Shown here: one piece after another, positions 31,480 through 40,203 of the stretch
How positions within the stretch are numbered: the first letter of the stretch is position 1
Layout: each line of letters opens with the position of its first letter
NCBI GenBank assembly: GCA_963817035.1
Contig: CAWFMM010000003.1
Location: 310,001 to 374,000 of the forward strand
From: AC-49 sp963817035
GTDB taxonomy: Bacteria; Actinomycetota; Thermoleophilia; Solirubrobacterales; Solirubrobacteraceae
Direction of reading: 5' to 3'
DNA length: 64,000 nucleotides
The notes under the pieces: generated by a model
Told to the model about the DNA's origin: nothing
The model's database searches: none
What the model saw: the letters and a program-made list of their open reading frames with translations, nothing else
Program-made: the position numbers and the translations under genes

Positions 31480-32559
31480 ATGCGGGCCGCGATCGTGCAC
31501 GAGTACGGGTCAGTCGAGGTCGAGGACGTCGAGATCGACCGGCCAGGGCCGCGTGAGGTCCTCGTCGACACGGCCGCGGCCGCGATCTGCCACAGCGATA
31601 TCGGGTATCTCGACGGCTCGTTCCCGGTGCCGCCGCCGTTCGTCCTCGGCCACGAGGCGGCGGGCATCGTCACGGCGGTCGGCCCCGGGGTCACCTACGT
31701 CGCCCCCGGTGACCGGGTTGTCACGTGCCTGTCGCTGTTCTGCGGCCAGTGCAAGCAGTGTCTCACCGGACACGCGAACCTGTGCACGCGCGAGGGCCTG
31801 ACGCTGCGCGGGGCGGATGATCCGCCGCGGATCGCCCAGGACAGTCGCCCGATCCCGCAGATGGTGGGTCTCGGCGCGTTCGCCGAGCAGATGCTCGTCC
31901 ACGAGAACAACGTCGTGCGGATCCGCGAGGACATGCCGCTCGACCGCGCAGCGCTGCTCGGGTGCGGCGTCACCACCGGCCTCGGCGCGGTCCTGCACGC
32001 CGCGAAGGTGCCGGCCGGCGCGACCGTCGCGGTGATCGGCTGCGGCGGCGTCGGCCTGAGCGCCATCCAGGGCGCGCGGATCAGCGGCGCCTCGCGGATC
32101 ATCGCGATCGACCCGGTGGCCGAGCGGCTCGAGCTGGCGCGGCAGGTAGGCGCGACCGACGTCGTCGACGCCTCCGCGAGCGACGTGGTCGACGCCGTGA
32201 CCGAGCTGACCGGCGGCGGCGTCGAGTACTCGTTCGAGGTGGCGGGCCGCACGGACACCGCGGAGCAGGCGTTCGCCATGCTCGCGCCCGGGGGCACCGC
32301 CACGGTCGTCGGCGTGGTCTTCGGCAAGACGCTGGCCATCTCCACCGACCTGTTGCGCTCCGAGCGCCGCATTCAGGGGTCGCTGATGGGCTCGGCCCCG
32401 TTCCGCGTGGCGATACCGATGTACGCCGACCTCTACATGCGGGGCGACCTGCTGCTCGACGAGGTCGTGACCCGGCGCGGGTCGCTCGAGGAGATCGACA
32501 GCGCCATCGCCCCGATGCTGCGTGGCGAAGGCGCGCGCAGCGTGATCGTCTTCGACTAG
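31480..32559 (+). CDS. Zinc-dependent alcohol dehydrogenase (MDR)
   Basis: 359 residues, class III-like zinc ADH. Catalytic zinc ligands lie in AAICHSDIGYLDG and GHEAAG; the structural-zinc cysteines are in CGQCKQCLTGHANLC. The nucleotide site is VAVIGCGGVGLSAIQGARISG with IAIDP, which favours NAD. Start options are ATG 31480 and an in-frame ATG at 31468. It is followed 10 nt later by an aldehyde dehydrogenase and then another ADH, so the set would take an alcohol through aldehyde to acid. Confidence 0.9.
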   Translation: MRAAIVHEYGSVEVEDVEIDRPGPREVLVDTAAAAICHSDIGYLDGSFPVPPPFVLGHEAAGIVTAVGPGVTYVAPGDRVVTCLSLFCGQCKQCLTGHANLCTREGLTLRGADDPPRIAQDSRPIPQMVGLGAFAEQMLVHENNVVRIREDMPLDRAALLGCGVTTGLGAVLHAAKVPAGATVAVIGCGGVGLSAIQGARISGASRIIAIDPVAERLELARQVGATDVVDASASDVVDAVTELTGGGVEYSFEVAGRTDTAEQAFAMLAPGGTATVVGVVFGKTLAISTDLLRSERRIQGSLMGSAPFRVAIPMYADLYMRGDLLLDEVVTRRGSLEEIDSAIAPMLRGEGARSVIVFD

Positions 32560-32569
32560 AGGGAGCACT

Positions 32570-34030
32570 ATGTTCGTCCGTGACAAGCTGTACATCGGTG
32601 GACGGTGGGTCGAGCCCGCCACCACCGAGACCTTCGAGGTCGTCTCGCCCGCCACCGAGGAGGTCGTCGGCCGCGTCCCCGCCGCGACGGCCGCCGACAT
32701 CGACCTCGCCGTCGCCGCCGCGCGGCGCGCGTTCGACGAGGGGCCGTGGCCGTCGATGACCATCGAGGAGCGCGGCGAGTGCCTGCTGGCGATGGAGGCG
32801 GGCATGCAGCGCCGCATGGCCGAGATGATCGATCTCCAGATCCAGGAGATGGGCGCGCCCCGCCGGTGGATCTCCGTCGGCACCGAGAAGATGGTCGGGG
32901 CCACCAGCTTCAAGGTCGCGGCCGCCTCGGAGGTCCTCCTGCGGGAGGTGCGCGACGGCAGCCTCGGCAAGATCCTGGTGCTGCGCGAGCCGATCGGCGT
33001 GGTCGGGGCGATCATCCCCTGGAACGCGCCGATCCCGACGCTGCTGGCCAAGCTGGTGCCGGCCCTGATGATGGGCTGCCCGCTGATCCTCAAGCCGCCG
33101 CCGGAGAGCCCGATGAGCTGCTTCCTGGTCGCCGACGCCATCGACGAGGCGGGCTTCCCCGAGGGCGTGGTGAGCATCCTGCCCGGCGGGCGCGAGACCG
33201 GTGAGCACCTCGTCCGCCATCCGGACGTCGACAAGGTCGCCTTCACCGGCAGCGCGGCGTCCGGCGCGCGGGTCGGCGCGCTGTGCGGGGAGCAGATCAA
33301 GTCGGCAACGCTCGAGCTCGGCGGCAAGTCCGCCGCGATCCTGCTCGACGACGTCGACCTCGAGCGCAGTCTGCCCTTGGTGGTCGCCAGCGGCCTGCCC
33401 AACAGCGGCCAGGTGTGCGTCGCCACGACGCGCATCCTGGCGCCGCGCTCGCGCTACGACGAGATCGTCGACGCCCTCGTCGACCGCGTCTCGGCGATGC
33501 GCGTCGGCGACCCGAACGACCCGGACACCGAGGTCGGGCCGCTGGTCGCCCAGCGCCAGCGCGATCGGGTCGAGGGCTACATCCGCGCCGGCCGCGAGGA
33601 CGGCGCGCGGCTCGTGCTCGGCGGCGGCCGTCCCGAGGGTCTGGACCGGGGCTGGTTCGTCGAGCCGACGATCTTCGCCGACGTCGACAACAGCCACCGC
33701 ATCGCGCAGGAGGAGATCTTTGGCCCCGTGCTGTCGGTCATCCCCTACGAGGACGACGACGACGCCGTGCGGATCGCCAACGACTCCGAGTACGGCCTCG
33801 GGGGCGCGGTGCTCACCGAGGATCCGGAGCGAGGGATCGCGATCGCATCGCGGGTGCGCACCGGCACGTGCTCGGTGAACGAGGGGCCGCCCAACGGCGG
33901 CGGCGGCCCGTTCGGGGGCTACAAGCGCTCCGGGCTCGGGCGCGAGTACAGCCGCGAGGGCTGGGAGATCTACCTCGAGGTCAAGTCTGTGACCCTGCCA
34001 CCGGGCTACGTGCCCGCTGCCGGGCGTTAG
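32570..34030 (+). CDS. Aldehyde dehydrogenase family protein
   Basis: 486 residues. PWNAPIPTLLAKLVPALMMG, FTGSAASGARVG, the catalytic Glu in ATLELGGKSAAIL and the catalytic Cys in GLPNSGQVCVATTR are intact, as are EEIFGPVLSVIPY and PFGGYKRSGLGREYS. The ribosome site GAGGGAGC precedes the ATG by 5 nt. It sits between two zinc ADHs with gaps of about 10 nt, indicating one operon. Confidence 0.92.
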   Translation: MFVRDKLYIGGRWVEPATTETFEVVSPATEEVVGRVPAATAADIDLAVAAARRAFDEGPWPSMTIEERGECLLAMEAGMQRRMAEMIDLQIQEMGAPRRWISVGTEKMVGATSFKVAAASEVLLREVRDGSLGKILVLREPIGVVGAIIPWNAPIPTLLAKLVPALMMGCPLILKPPPESPMSCFLVADAIDEAGFPEGVVSILPGGRETGEHLVRHPDVDKVAFTGSAASGARVGALCGEQIKSATLELGGKSAAILLDDVDLERSLPLVVASGLPNSGQVCVATTRILAPRSRYDEIVDALVDRVSAMRVGDPNDPDTEVGPLVAQRQRDRVEGYIRAGREDGARLVLGGGRPEGLDRGWFVEPTIFADVDNSHRIAQEEIFGPVLSVIPYEDDDDAVRIANDSEYGLGGAVLTEDPERGIAIASRVRTGTCSVNEGPPNGGGGPFGGYKRSGLGREYSREGWEIYLEVKSVTLPPGYVPAAGR

Positions 34031-34040
34031 GGGGGACGGC

Positions 34041-35120
34041 ATGCGCGCAGCAGTGATGACCGCGCCCGGGGCCCCGCTCTCGATCGAGACGGTGGAGCCC
34101 CTGGGCCTGGGCGAATACGACGCGCTCGTGCGCGTCGCGGCCAGCGGCATCTGCCAGACCGACCGCCTCCGCGTCGACGGCCACGCCGCGATCGACTGCC
34201 CGGTCGTCCTCGGCCACGAGGGCGCTGGCGTCGTCGAGGAGGTCGGCCGGCGCGTGACTCGCGTCGCCCCCGGTGATCGCGTCGTCGGCACCTGGGTGCC
34301 GGCGTGCGGCTCGTGCTTCTGGTGCGCTCGAGGCGAGAGCAACCTATGCCAGGACTTCGGGTCGACCGGCGCGATCCCGCGGCTGCGTCGCGCCGACGGC
34401 ACCCAGACCACGGCGTTCACCGGCCTGGGCACCTTCGCCGACGCGATGGTCGTGCACGAGCGCTCGCTCGTGCGCGTGGAGAGCGACCTGCCGTTCGAGG
34501 AGCTGGCGCTGCTGGGCTGCGGCGTGATGACCGGCGTGGGCGCGGCGATCAACACCGCCCAGGTCGCGCCGGGCAGCTCGGTGGCGGTGATCGGCTGCGG
34601 CGCGGTCGGGCAGGCGGTCGTGCAGGGCGCGCGGATCGCGGGCGCCGCGCGGATCGTCGCGATCGACCCGCTGCCCGAGCGCCTGGACTCCGCGGTCGCG
34701 GCCGGCGCGACCGACCGCGTGGATCCGAACGGCGCCGAGGTGGAGGAGGCCGTTCGCGCGCTCACCGCCGGGCGCGGCGCCGACTACGTCTTCGACGCCG
34801 CCGGGCTGGAGGCGGGACTGGCTGGGGCCTTTGCGATGACGCGCCGCGGCGGCACGCTCGTGCTCGTCGGCGTCAGCAAGGCCCCGGCGGCACTGCCGTG
34901 GACCACGGGGGAGCACTTGGTCTCCGAGCGCCGCGTTCTCGGCTGCCTCTACGGCTCGGCCAACATGCGCCGCGACATCCCGAGGCTCATTGCCCTGATC
35001 GAGGCGGGCCGGCTCGACGTCGGCGCGATGGTCAGCCGCCGGATCCGGCTCGACGATGTCGACGCGGGCCTCGCCTCGCTGGCCGACGGCGGCGTGACGC
35101 GCAGCGTCATCGTCAACTGA
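34041..35120 (+). CDS. Zinc-dependent alcohol dehydrogenase (MDR)
   Basis: 359 residues, paralogous to the ADH at 31480. Ligand motifs are ASGICQTDRLRVDGH, GHEGAG and CGSCFWCARGESNLC; the NAD site is VAVIGCGAVGQAVVQGARIAG with VAIDP. The C-terminus carries SRRIRLDDVDAGLASL. GGGGGGAC lies just upstream of the ATG. It is the last gene of the three-gene ADH-ALDH-ADH operon and ends facing the amidohydrolase gene. Confidence 0.9.
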   Translation: MRAAVMTAPGAPLSIETVEPLGLGEYDALVRVAASGICQTDRLRVDGHAAIDCPVVLGHEGAGVVEEVGRRVTRVAPGDRVVGTWVPACGSCFWCARGESNLCQDFGSTGAIPRLRRADGTQTTAFTGLGTFADAMVVHERSLVRVESDLPFEELALLGCGVMTGVGAAINTAQVAPGSSVAVIGCGAVGQAVVQGARIAGAARIVAIDPLPERLDSAVAAGATDRVDPNGAEVEEAVRALTAGRGADYVFDAAGLEAGLAGAFAMTRRGGTLVLVGVSKAPAALPWTTGEHLVSERRVLGCLYGSANMRRDIPRLIALIEAGRLDVGAMVSRRIRLDDVDAGLASLADGGVTRSVIVN

Positions 35121-35203
35121 TCGGCGGGTCTCGCAAGGGTTACCGAGCTGCGGGCGGCGGCGGATCGGGCGGAACCAGCCGCCCGTCCCGGCGGATACAC
35201 GGC

Positions 35204-36340
35204 TCAGGAGGGCAGCTGGAGCGCGCGCGGGATCGCGTGACGGAACAGACGCGACGCCGTGCCCCACGTCACGTCCCGCGCGAAGTCGTCTGGGACGCCC
35301 GCGAGCGCGGCGCCGTAGACCTTGCCGGAGTCCGGCCAGATGGTCTCTGGGTGCGGGTAGTCGGACTCGAGCATCCAGTCCCCCACCCCGGTTTCCTCGC
35401 CGACCCGGACCGCCACGTCGATCTCCTGGATTGAGAACCGGAACCAGCGCAGCAGCTCGGCGGGCTCCACGCCGGGGGCCGGCCAGCCGACGCGATGCAG
35501 AGCCGAACGCCCGACGATGTAGCTCATCCGGCTCAGCAGATGCGGGAGCCACGTGCCGCCGGCCTCACTCACGACGATCTTGAGGTCGGGGAAGCGCAGC
35601 GGGATGCCCGCCCAGATCCACTCGTTGACCATCCCCATGGCGTTGACCTCGAACATCGAGCTGCCCATGCCGAACGAGCCCTCCGGGGCGCGCAGCCAGT
35701 TCGGGTGCAGCTCGGTGTGGTGGCAGAGGACGGTCCCGGTCTCCTCACACGCCCGCAGGATCGGGTCCCAGTGCTGTGTGTACATCGAGGGGAGGCCCCG
35801 CGTCGAGGGGTTCATGAAGGTGACGGCCTTGAACCCACGGTCGACGTTGCGCCGGATCTCCTCGGCGGCGACCTCGGGGTCGTTGTAGAACGGGATCTGC
35901 AGCGCGACGAACCGCTCGGGGGCGATCGACACCCACTCCTCGAGAACGTAGTCGTTCCACGCGCGCACCGCCGCAAGGGCGAGCTCGGGCTCCTTTGGCG
36001 CCATGAAGAACTCGCCGCCGAACCCTGAGAACGTCGGGAACAGGACCGACGCGAAGACGCCGTCGATGTCCATGTCCTTCAGTCGCTCGACCGGGTCGTA
36101 GCAGCCGGGGCGCATGTCCTCCCAGGTGATGCGCCTCTCCGTCCAGCCGTCCGGGAGGCCGACGTAGCTCAGCAGGGCGCCGATCGGCCAGCTGGCCTTC
36201 CCCTCGAAGTGCCACGTCATGAAGCCGTCGGCGATCTCCATCCTCGGCGCGCGGTCGGCCAGCTTGGCCGGCATCCGCCCGTCGAACATGTCCGCCGGCT
36301 CGACGATGTGGTCGTTGCACGAGAACAGCGTCAGGGCCAT
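35204..36340 (-). CDS. Amidohydrolase (PF04909 type) family protein
   Basis: 378 residues, TIM-barrel amidohydrolase_2. Metal-site residues are visible in SCNDHIVEPADMFDGR, CHHTELHPNW (His-His) and WMLESDYPHPETIWP (Asp). Relatives decarboxylate or hydrolyse cyclic acids. The ATG at 36340 lies inside the 3' end of the isochorismatase-like gene (10-nt overlap); the frame is open upstream but lacks the family sequence. It belongs to a five-gene minus-strand run with two other amidohydrolases. Confidence 0.9.
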   Translation of the reverse strand: MALTLFSCNDHIVEPADMFDGRMPAKLADRAPRMEIADGFMTWHFEGKASWPIGALLSYVGLPDGWTERRITWEDMRPGCYDPVERLKDMDIDGVFASVLFPTFSGFGGEFFMAPKEPELALAAVRAWNDYVLEEWVSIAPERFVALQIPFYNDPEVAAEEIRRNVDRGFKAVTFMNPSTRGLPSMYTQHWDPILRACEETGTVLCHHTELHPNWLRAPEGSFGMGSSMFEVNAMGMVNEWIWAGIPLRFPDLKIVVSEAGGTWLPHLLSRMSYIVGRSALHRVGWPAPGVEPAELLRWFRFSIQEIDVAVRVGEETGVGDWMLESDYPHPETIWPDSGKVYGAALAGVPDDFARDVTWGTASRLFRHAIPRALQLPS

Positions 36341-37068
36341 GTGGTCGTCTCCAAGGTCTGTTCGGATGGGGTCGCGGCGAAGGTCGTCGAGCTCGGCGTC
36401 GTGGCCCCCGCCACCATCGCGACGATGTCGTCGGCATAGACGATCCGCGCGAAGAACGAGCTCATGCTCAGCAGCGACGCGTTGTGCAGCTCGTCGTTGT
36501 AGGTGGCCGTGGCGTCGGCGACGACGTAGACCTTGTAGTCGAGCATGTTGGCGTCGCGCACCGTGCTCTCGCAGCACACGTTGGTCGCGATGCCGACGAC
36601 GATCAGGGTGTCGATCTCGCGCTCGCCCAGCAGCTGCGGGAGGTTCGAGGTACCGGGGACGAAGGCGCTCGGCCGGTACTTGCGAACCACCAGGTCCTCG
36701 GGGCGCACGTCGAGCTCGTCGCAGAGGGTGTTGCCCTCGGCGTCCGGCCCCAGCTCCGCCCGCCTGCGGGCGCGTCCCTCGGCGCCGCCGAGCTGCCACG
36801 CGGGGGTCCGCAGGCCGGGGTCGTCGCTGACCGTGTGGCGCAGGAAGACGACGGTCACCCCGGCCGGGCGGACGGCGCCGATCAGGCGATTGACGGTCGG
36901 CACGATCGATCGCGCCGGCGCGATCTCGAGCGCATATCCGGGCTCAACGAAGCCCTTCTGCAGGTCGACGACGAGCAGCGCCGTGCGCTCCCCCTCGAGG
37001 GCGCCGAAGTCGTGCACCGCGTTCGGCGGCTGGTCGGACACCCACGCCGGAAGCGTGATCTCATGCAT
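36331..37068 (-). CDS. Isochorismatase-family cysteine hydrolase
   Basis: 245 residues. The catalytic triad is present: Asp35 (LLVVDLQKGF), Lys130 (LVVRKYRPSAF) and Cys165 (GIATNVCCESTV, with the cis-peptide). The family covers nicotinamidase, N-carbamoylsarcosine amidase and ring amide hydrolases as well as isochorismatase; this one has no siderophore context, so an amidase is more likely. A 50-residue segment after the central strand (TPAWQLGGAEGRARRRAELG) is longer than in nicotinamidases. Confidence 0.87.
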   Translation of the reverse strand: MHEITLPAWVSDQPPNAVHDFGALEGERTALLVVDLQKGFVEPGYALEIAPARSIVPTVNRLIGAVRPAGVTVVFLRHTVSDDPGLRTPAWQLGGAEGRARRRAELGPDAEGNTLCDELDVRPEDLVVRKYRPSAFVPGTSNLPQLLGEREIDTLIVVGIATNVCCESTVRDANMLDYKVYVVADATATYNDELHNASLLSMSSFFARIVYADDIVAMVAGATTPSSTTFAATPSEQTLETTTWP

Positions 37069-37113
37069 GTCGATCTCTCCCGGCGCGCGAACGCGCGACA
37101 GAGAGAGCTCTCC

Positions 37114-37500
37114 TCAGCGCCGAGCGCTCATGTCGACCAGCACCCGCCCGTCGCGGACGGTAGCCGGATAGGTGCGGACGCGGAATCTCGGATCGGTCGC
37201 GCAAACGCCGGACTTGACGCTGAACGTCCAGCCGTGCAGCGGGCACTTCAGCATCGCTTCGTGGACGTCGAGGCGAACCTCGCCCGGGGAGCTGCAGCCG
37301 CGGACGATGTTCGGACGGCTCGATCCCTTGGCGAAGGAGTGCGTTTGGTGCGGACAGACGTTGCGTACGGCGAAGACCTCGTCGTCCCACAGCAGCAGCA
37401 CGACCTCGCGGCGGCCGACTCTCACCACGTGGGGCAGGCCGGGCTCGAGCTCGCTCAGCGCTGCGACGTCGACCGCTGCGGTGTCGGTGGCGGCGGCCAT
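37114..37500 (-). CDS. Rieske [2Fe-2S] ferredoxin-type protein
   Basis: 128 residues, soluble Rieske domain. Cluster ligands are Cys49 and His51 (VCPHQTHSF) and Cys86 and His89 (KCPLHGWTF), then the usual GVCATDPRFRVRTYPATVRD ending. No oxygenase large subunit is encoded nearby, so it is either the electron carrier of a distant oxygenase or a stand-alone redox protein. The ATG at 37500 comes 1 nt after the stop of the amidohydrolase gene. Confidence 0.88.
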   Translation of the reverse strand: MAAATDTAAVDVAALSELEPGLPHVVRVGRREVVLLLWDDEVFAVRNVCPHQTHSFAKGSSRPNIVRGCSSPGEVRLDVHEAMLKCPLHGWTFSVKSGVCATDPRFRVRTYPATVRDGRVLVDMSARR

Positions 37501-37501
37501 C

Positions 37502-38632
37502 TCAGCCACGAGCCCCGACGGGCACGCGCTCGGCCTCGATCTCTGTGGCCGACCAGCCGAGCGACTCGGCGGCGTTCGCGAGGAAGAGCTTGCGGTGCCA
37601 TTCGTCGGGCATGTGGTGCGAGACGAACTCGAACTCGTCCATCGACCAATGCGGGTAGTCGCTGGAGAAGCAGAGCATGTCCTCGACGTGCTCGACGGTG
37701 GTCAGGAGCTTGATCAGGTTGCGGGCATCGGCGGCGCCGACGCTCTCCATCGGCTGGATCCCGAACTTGATGTGTTCGCGGATGTACTCGCTGGGCAGGC
37801 GCTTGACCCATGGCGACTCGACGCGCAGCTGGTCGATCGAAGCGTCCAGGCCCCACAGCAGCGACGGCAACCACGTCACCCCGAACTCGGCCATCAGGAC
37901 CCGGAGGCTCGGGTGGCGTTCGAACACGCCGTGCACGACGAGGCTGGCGGCGTCGACCATCCCGCGGAAGTTGACCTGCGAGAGGTGCTCGTTGGTCGTC
38001 CCGGGGATGCCGAGCGTGATCTCCAGCGTGGGGTGTGTGACGATCGCCAGCCCGGTCTCTGCGGCCGCCTCGAAGATCGGCTCGTAGAGCGGCTCGCCAA
38101 GCGCCCGGTTGAGCGGATCGCCGAGCAGCAGGACAGCCGACATCCGCGGATGGTCGGCGAGCCGGCGGATCTCGCGGGCTGCGTGCTGCGGGTCGCCGGG
38201 CGAGACCAGGACTCCCGAGTAGAAGCGGTCGTCGCGCGACAGCCAGCGATCGACGTTCCAGTCGTTTGCCGCCTGGCAGAGCGCGGCGCCGAACTGCGGG
38301 TTGGTCTGGAAGGAGTACTGGCCGAGGTTGTAGAGCAGCAGGCAGCGACGGATGTCGCACGAGTCGAGCAGCACCTCGCACATCAGCTCGTAGCCCGAAC
38401 CCGGGTCGACCTGCTGCTCGATGCCCTCGCGCTCCCAGACGTCGGCACGCATCCCACCCGAGTGAACGAGCGGACCGGACGCCGCGCGCGGCGGTCGCAG
38501 CTTGATGCCGTGCTTCAGGCAGGCCTCGCCGTACTCGCGCCAGCGGCGCGGCAGGTACTCCACGAGCTCCGCGTCGTTGGTCGGGGCGTGGTGGACGTCG
38601 ACGTCTACGATCGGTCCCTTGTACAGCGCCAT
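37502..38632 (-). CDS. Amidohydrolase (PF04909 type) family protein
   Basis: 376 residues. N-terminal metal motif IVDVDVHHAP (HxH-like), the mid-barrel His in LAIVTHPTLEITLGIPG, and the C-terminal Asp in LCFSSDYPHWSMDEFEF are present. It resembles amidohydrolase_2 decarboxylases and hydrolases. The ATG at 38632 lies 2 nt after the preceding stop, within a tight operon. Compared with the 35204 paralogue it keeps the same DYPHW/DYPHP end motif but differs strongly elsewhere. Confidence 0.9.
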   Translation of the reverse strand: MALYKGPIVDVDVHHAPTNDAELVEYLPRRWREYGEACLKHGIKLRPPRAASGPLVHSGGMRADVWEREGIEQQVDPGSGYELMCEVLLDSCDIRRCLLLYNLGQYSFQTNPQFGAALCQAANDWNVDRWLSRDDRFYSGVLVSPGDPQHAAREIRRLADHPRMSAVLLLGDPLNRALGEPLYEPIFEAAAETGLAIVTHPTLEITLGIPGTTNEHLSQVNFRGMVDAASLVVHGVFERHPSLRVLMAEFGVTWLPSLLWGLDASIDQLRVESPWVKRLPSEYIREHIKFGIQPMESVGAADARNLIKLLTTVEHVEDMLCFSSDYPHWSMDEFEFVSHHMPDEWHRKLFLANAAESLGWSATEIEAERVPVGARG

Positions 38633-38634
38633 GG

Positions 38635-39732
38635 TCAGGCCCCCTCTGCCCCAGCCATCGCCGGCGCGGTCGTTGATTCGGCGGTTGCGGGCCAACGGTA
38701 GAAGTCGAGGGCGTTGTCGCGCTCGATGCGGGAGCGCCACTCCTCGGGCAGCAGCTCCGCTGCCGCCTCGGGCCTCTGCCAGGTGCGCCGCGGGTAGCCG
38801 CTGGCGTACATCAGGATCTCGTCGACGCGCGGGATCGTCTCCAGCGCCTGGCGCATCAGTTCGACGCGCGGGCCCGACGAGGGCCTCTCGAGCGACCATG
38901 TGCCGATGCGGAAGTGTTCGGCGAAGTATTCGCTCGGGAGCCGGTGGAGCCATGGCGCGTCGTTGGGCACCATCCGCGTCCAATAGTCCATACGACCGAG
39001 GTGACCAGGGATCCACAGCGCGCCACTGCCGACGATCAGCACCTTCAGGGTCGGGAACTTGTCAAAGACCCCCTGCATGATCAGGCTGGTCATCGAGACC
39101 GACTGCGACTGCCACGACAGCGCCTGCCACTCGCTGAACGTCGCCGGCTTCCCACCAACGACGATCGGCTCCCGGTAATCCATCGCGCCGGCGCTCGCCA
39201 CGGGCAGCACGATCGGCAGCTCGAGCTCGACAGCCGCCTGATAGATCGGGTGGTAGATCGGGTGGCCGAGCGCCATCCCCGCCGGGTTGGTGGTCAGCGC
39301 CACACCCACCATCCGCTCGTGGGCGCCCGCGCGCCGGATCTCGGCCGCGGCCTCCTCAGGCAACGCGCTGGAGACGACGACGAGCCCATGGAGGCGGTCG
39401 TCGCGCGCGAGCCACTCCTCCACGGTCCAGTCATTGGCCGCGCGGGTGACGGCATGCGCGATGAAGAACGTGCTGTGGATCGCGCTGTACATGCCGTCCT
39501 CGTAGCCGAGGACGACGCGCTCGAGGCCGCAGCCGTCGAGCAGCTGGGAGCACAGGTGGTCGACCGAGCCGGGCGCCCCCGCGGCGGGGTCGGTCGCGCC
39601 GAGCGGGTCGTTGTAGCGACGCGGACTGCGAATCGGGATGTTGCCGGACAGGATCTCCGTATAGCCCTCGGGCAGATATGGCTCGAGAGCGGCCGTGTCG
39701 GGCCATTCGTGGAATGCACAAGCGTCGATCAC
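38635..39732 (-). CDS. Amidohydrolase (PF04909 type) family protein, altered metal site
   Basis: 365 residues. GTG 39732 gives VIDACAFHEWPD with AAGGGGG upstream. The fold is that of the two neighbouring amidohydrolases (WTVEEWLARDDRLHGLVVVS, GVFDKFPTLKVLIVGSGALW), but the mid-barrel His region reads LPIVLPVASAG and the final Asp motif reads LMYASGYPRRTW (Gly in place of Asp). So metal ligands seen in the other two are replaced, and it may be a non-catalytic or differently acting member. First gene of the five-gene run. Confidence 0.85.
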   Translation of the reverse strand: MIDACAFHEWPDTAALEPYLPEGYTEILSGNIPIRSPRRYNDPLGATDPAAGAPGSVDHLCSQLLDGCGLERVVLGYEDGMYSAIHSTFFIAHAVTRAANDWTVEEWLARDDRLHGLVVVSSALPEEAAAEIRRAGAHERMVGVALTTNPAGMALGHPIYHPIYQAAVELELPIVLPVASAGAMDYREPIVVGGKPATFSEWQALSWQSQSVSMTSLIMQGVFDKFPTLKVLIVGSGALWIPGHLGRMDYWTRMVPNDAPWLHRLPSEYFAEHFRIGTWSLERPSSGPRVELMRQALETIPRVDEILMYASGYPRRTWQRPEAAAELLPEEWRSRIERDNALDFYRWPATAESTTAPAMAGAEGA

Positions 39733-39783
39733 CGCGCCCCCTTTGGGTACGTCAACACCGGTCCGAGGCGCTATCGTAGCATT

Positions 39784-39790
39784 TACGGTA
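39784..39790. promoter_or_regulatory. TACGGTA motif between amidohydrolase operon and ferredoxin
   Basis: Exact heptamer of the shared motif, immediately followed by an overlapping TACGGTC, in the 171-nt divergent gap. It sits 52 nt upstream of GTG 39732 (minus) and 114 nt upstream of ATG 39904 (plus). Confidence 0.35.
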
Positions 39791-39903
39791 CGGTCACGCC
39801 GACCGGCAGCGGCCGTTGCTTCGCGGGTACGATAGGCGACATAGGCGACATGCGAGCGCTGGCCGCTCTGTATGCCCATGCTACTTTTGACGGGAGCGCC
39901 CAA

Positions 39904-40101
39904 ATGCGTATTGAGGTCGATCAGGAGAATTGTTGTGCTGCTGGTCAGTGCGTGTTGGCGGCGCCGGCTGTGTTTGGGCAGCGTGATGAGGATGGGGTGG
40001 TTGTGTTGTTGGTTGCGGAGCCGCCGGAGGAGTTGCGGGCCGGCGTCGAGGAGGCTGCGTTTCTCTGTCCGTCTTCGGTGATCGCCGTTACTGACAACTG
40101 A
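39904..40101 (+). CDS. 3Fe-4S type ferredoxin
   Basis: 65 residues with the pattern of actinobacterial P450 ferredoxins: CCAAGQCVLAAPAVF and the distal FLCPSSVI cysteine-proline, with Ala-Gly-Gln where a fourth ligand could be. It passes single electrons to a cytochrome P450. GGGAG lies 9 nt before ATG 39904; an in-frame ATG at 39850 is less likely. Third codon positions are strikingly G/T-rich (runs of GTG, TTG, GTT, GCT) unlike neighbouring genes, which suggests different origin or local strand bias. The P450 of this region is 10 kb away. Confidence 0.88.
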   Translation: MRIEVDQENCCAAGQCVLAAPAVFGQRDEDGVVVLLVAEPPEELRAGVEEAAFLCPSSVIAVTDN

Positions 40102-40129
40102 CCCGGCCAAAAACCCCTGGCGTGACCAC

Positions 40130-40150
40130 GGAGGTTTCGCTAAAGCCTCC
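40130..40150 (+). terminator. Possible hairpin after the ferredoxin gene
   Basis: GGAGGTTT-CGCT-AAAGCCTCC forms an imperfect 7-8 bp stem with one bulge, 28 nt after the ferredoxin stop. There is no T-run, so termination is a weak inference. Confidence 0.3.
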
Positions 40151-40203
40151 CCAACGGTCCCCCCAGGACTCCTCGGAGCGGGGCGAGCGGATAGATTAGG
40201 CCG

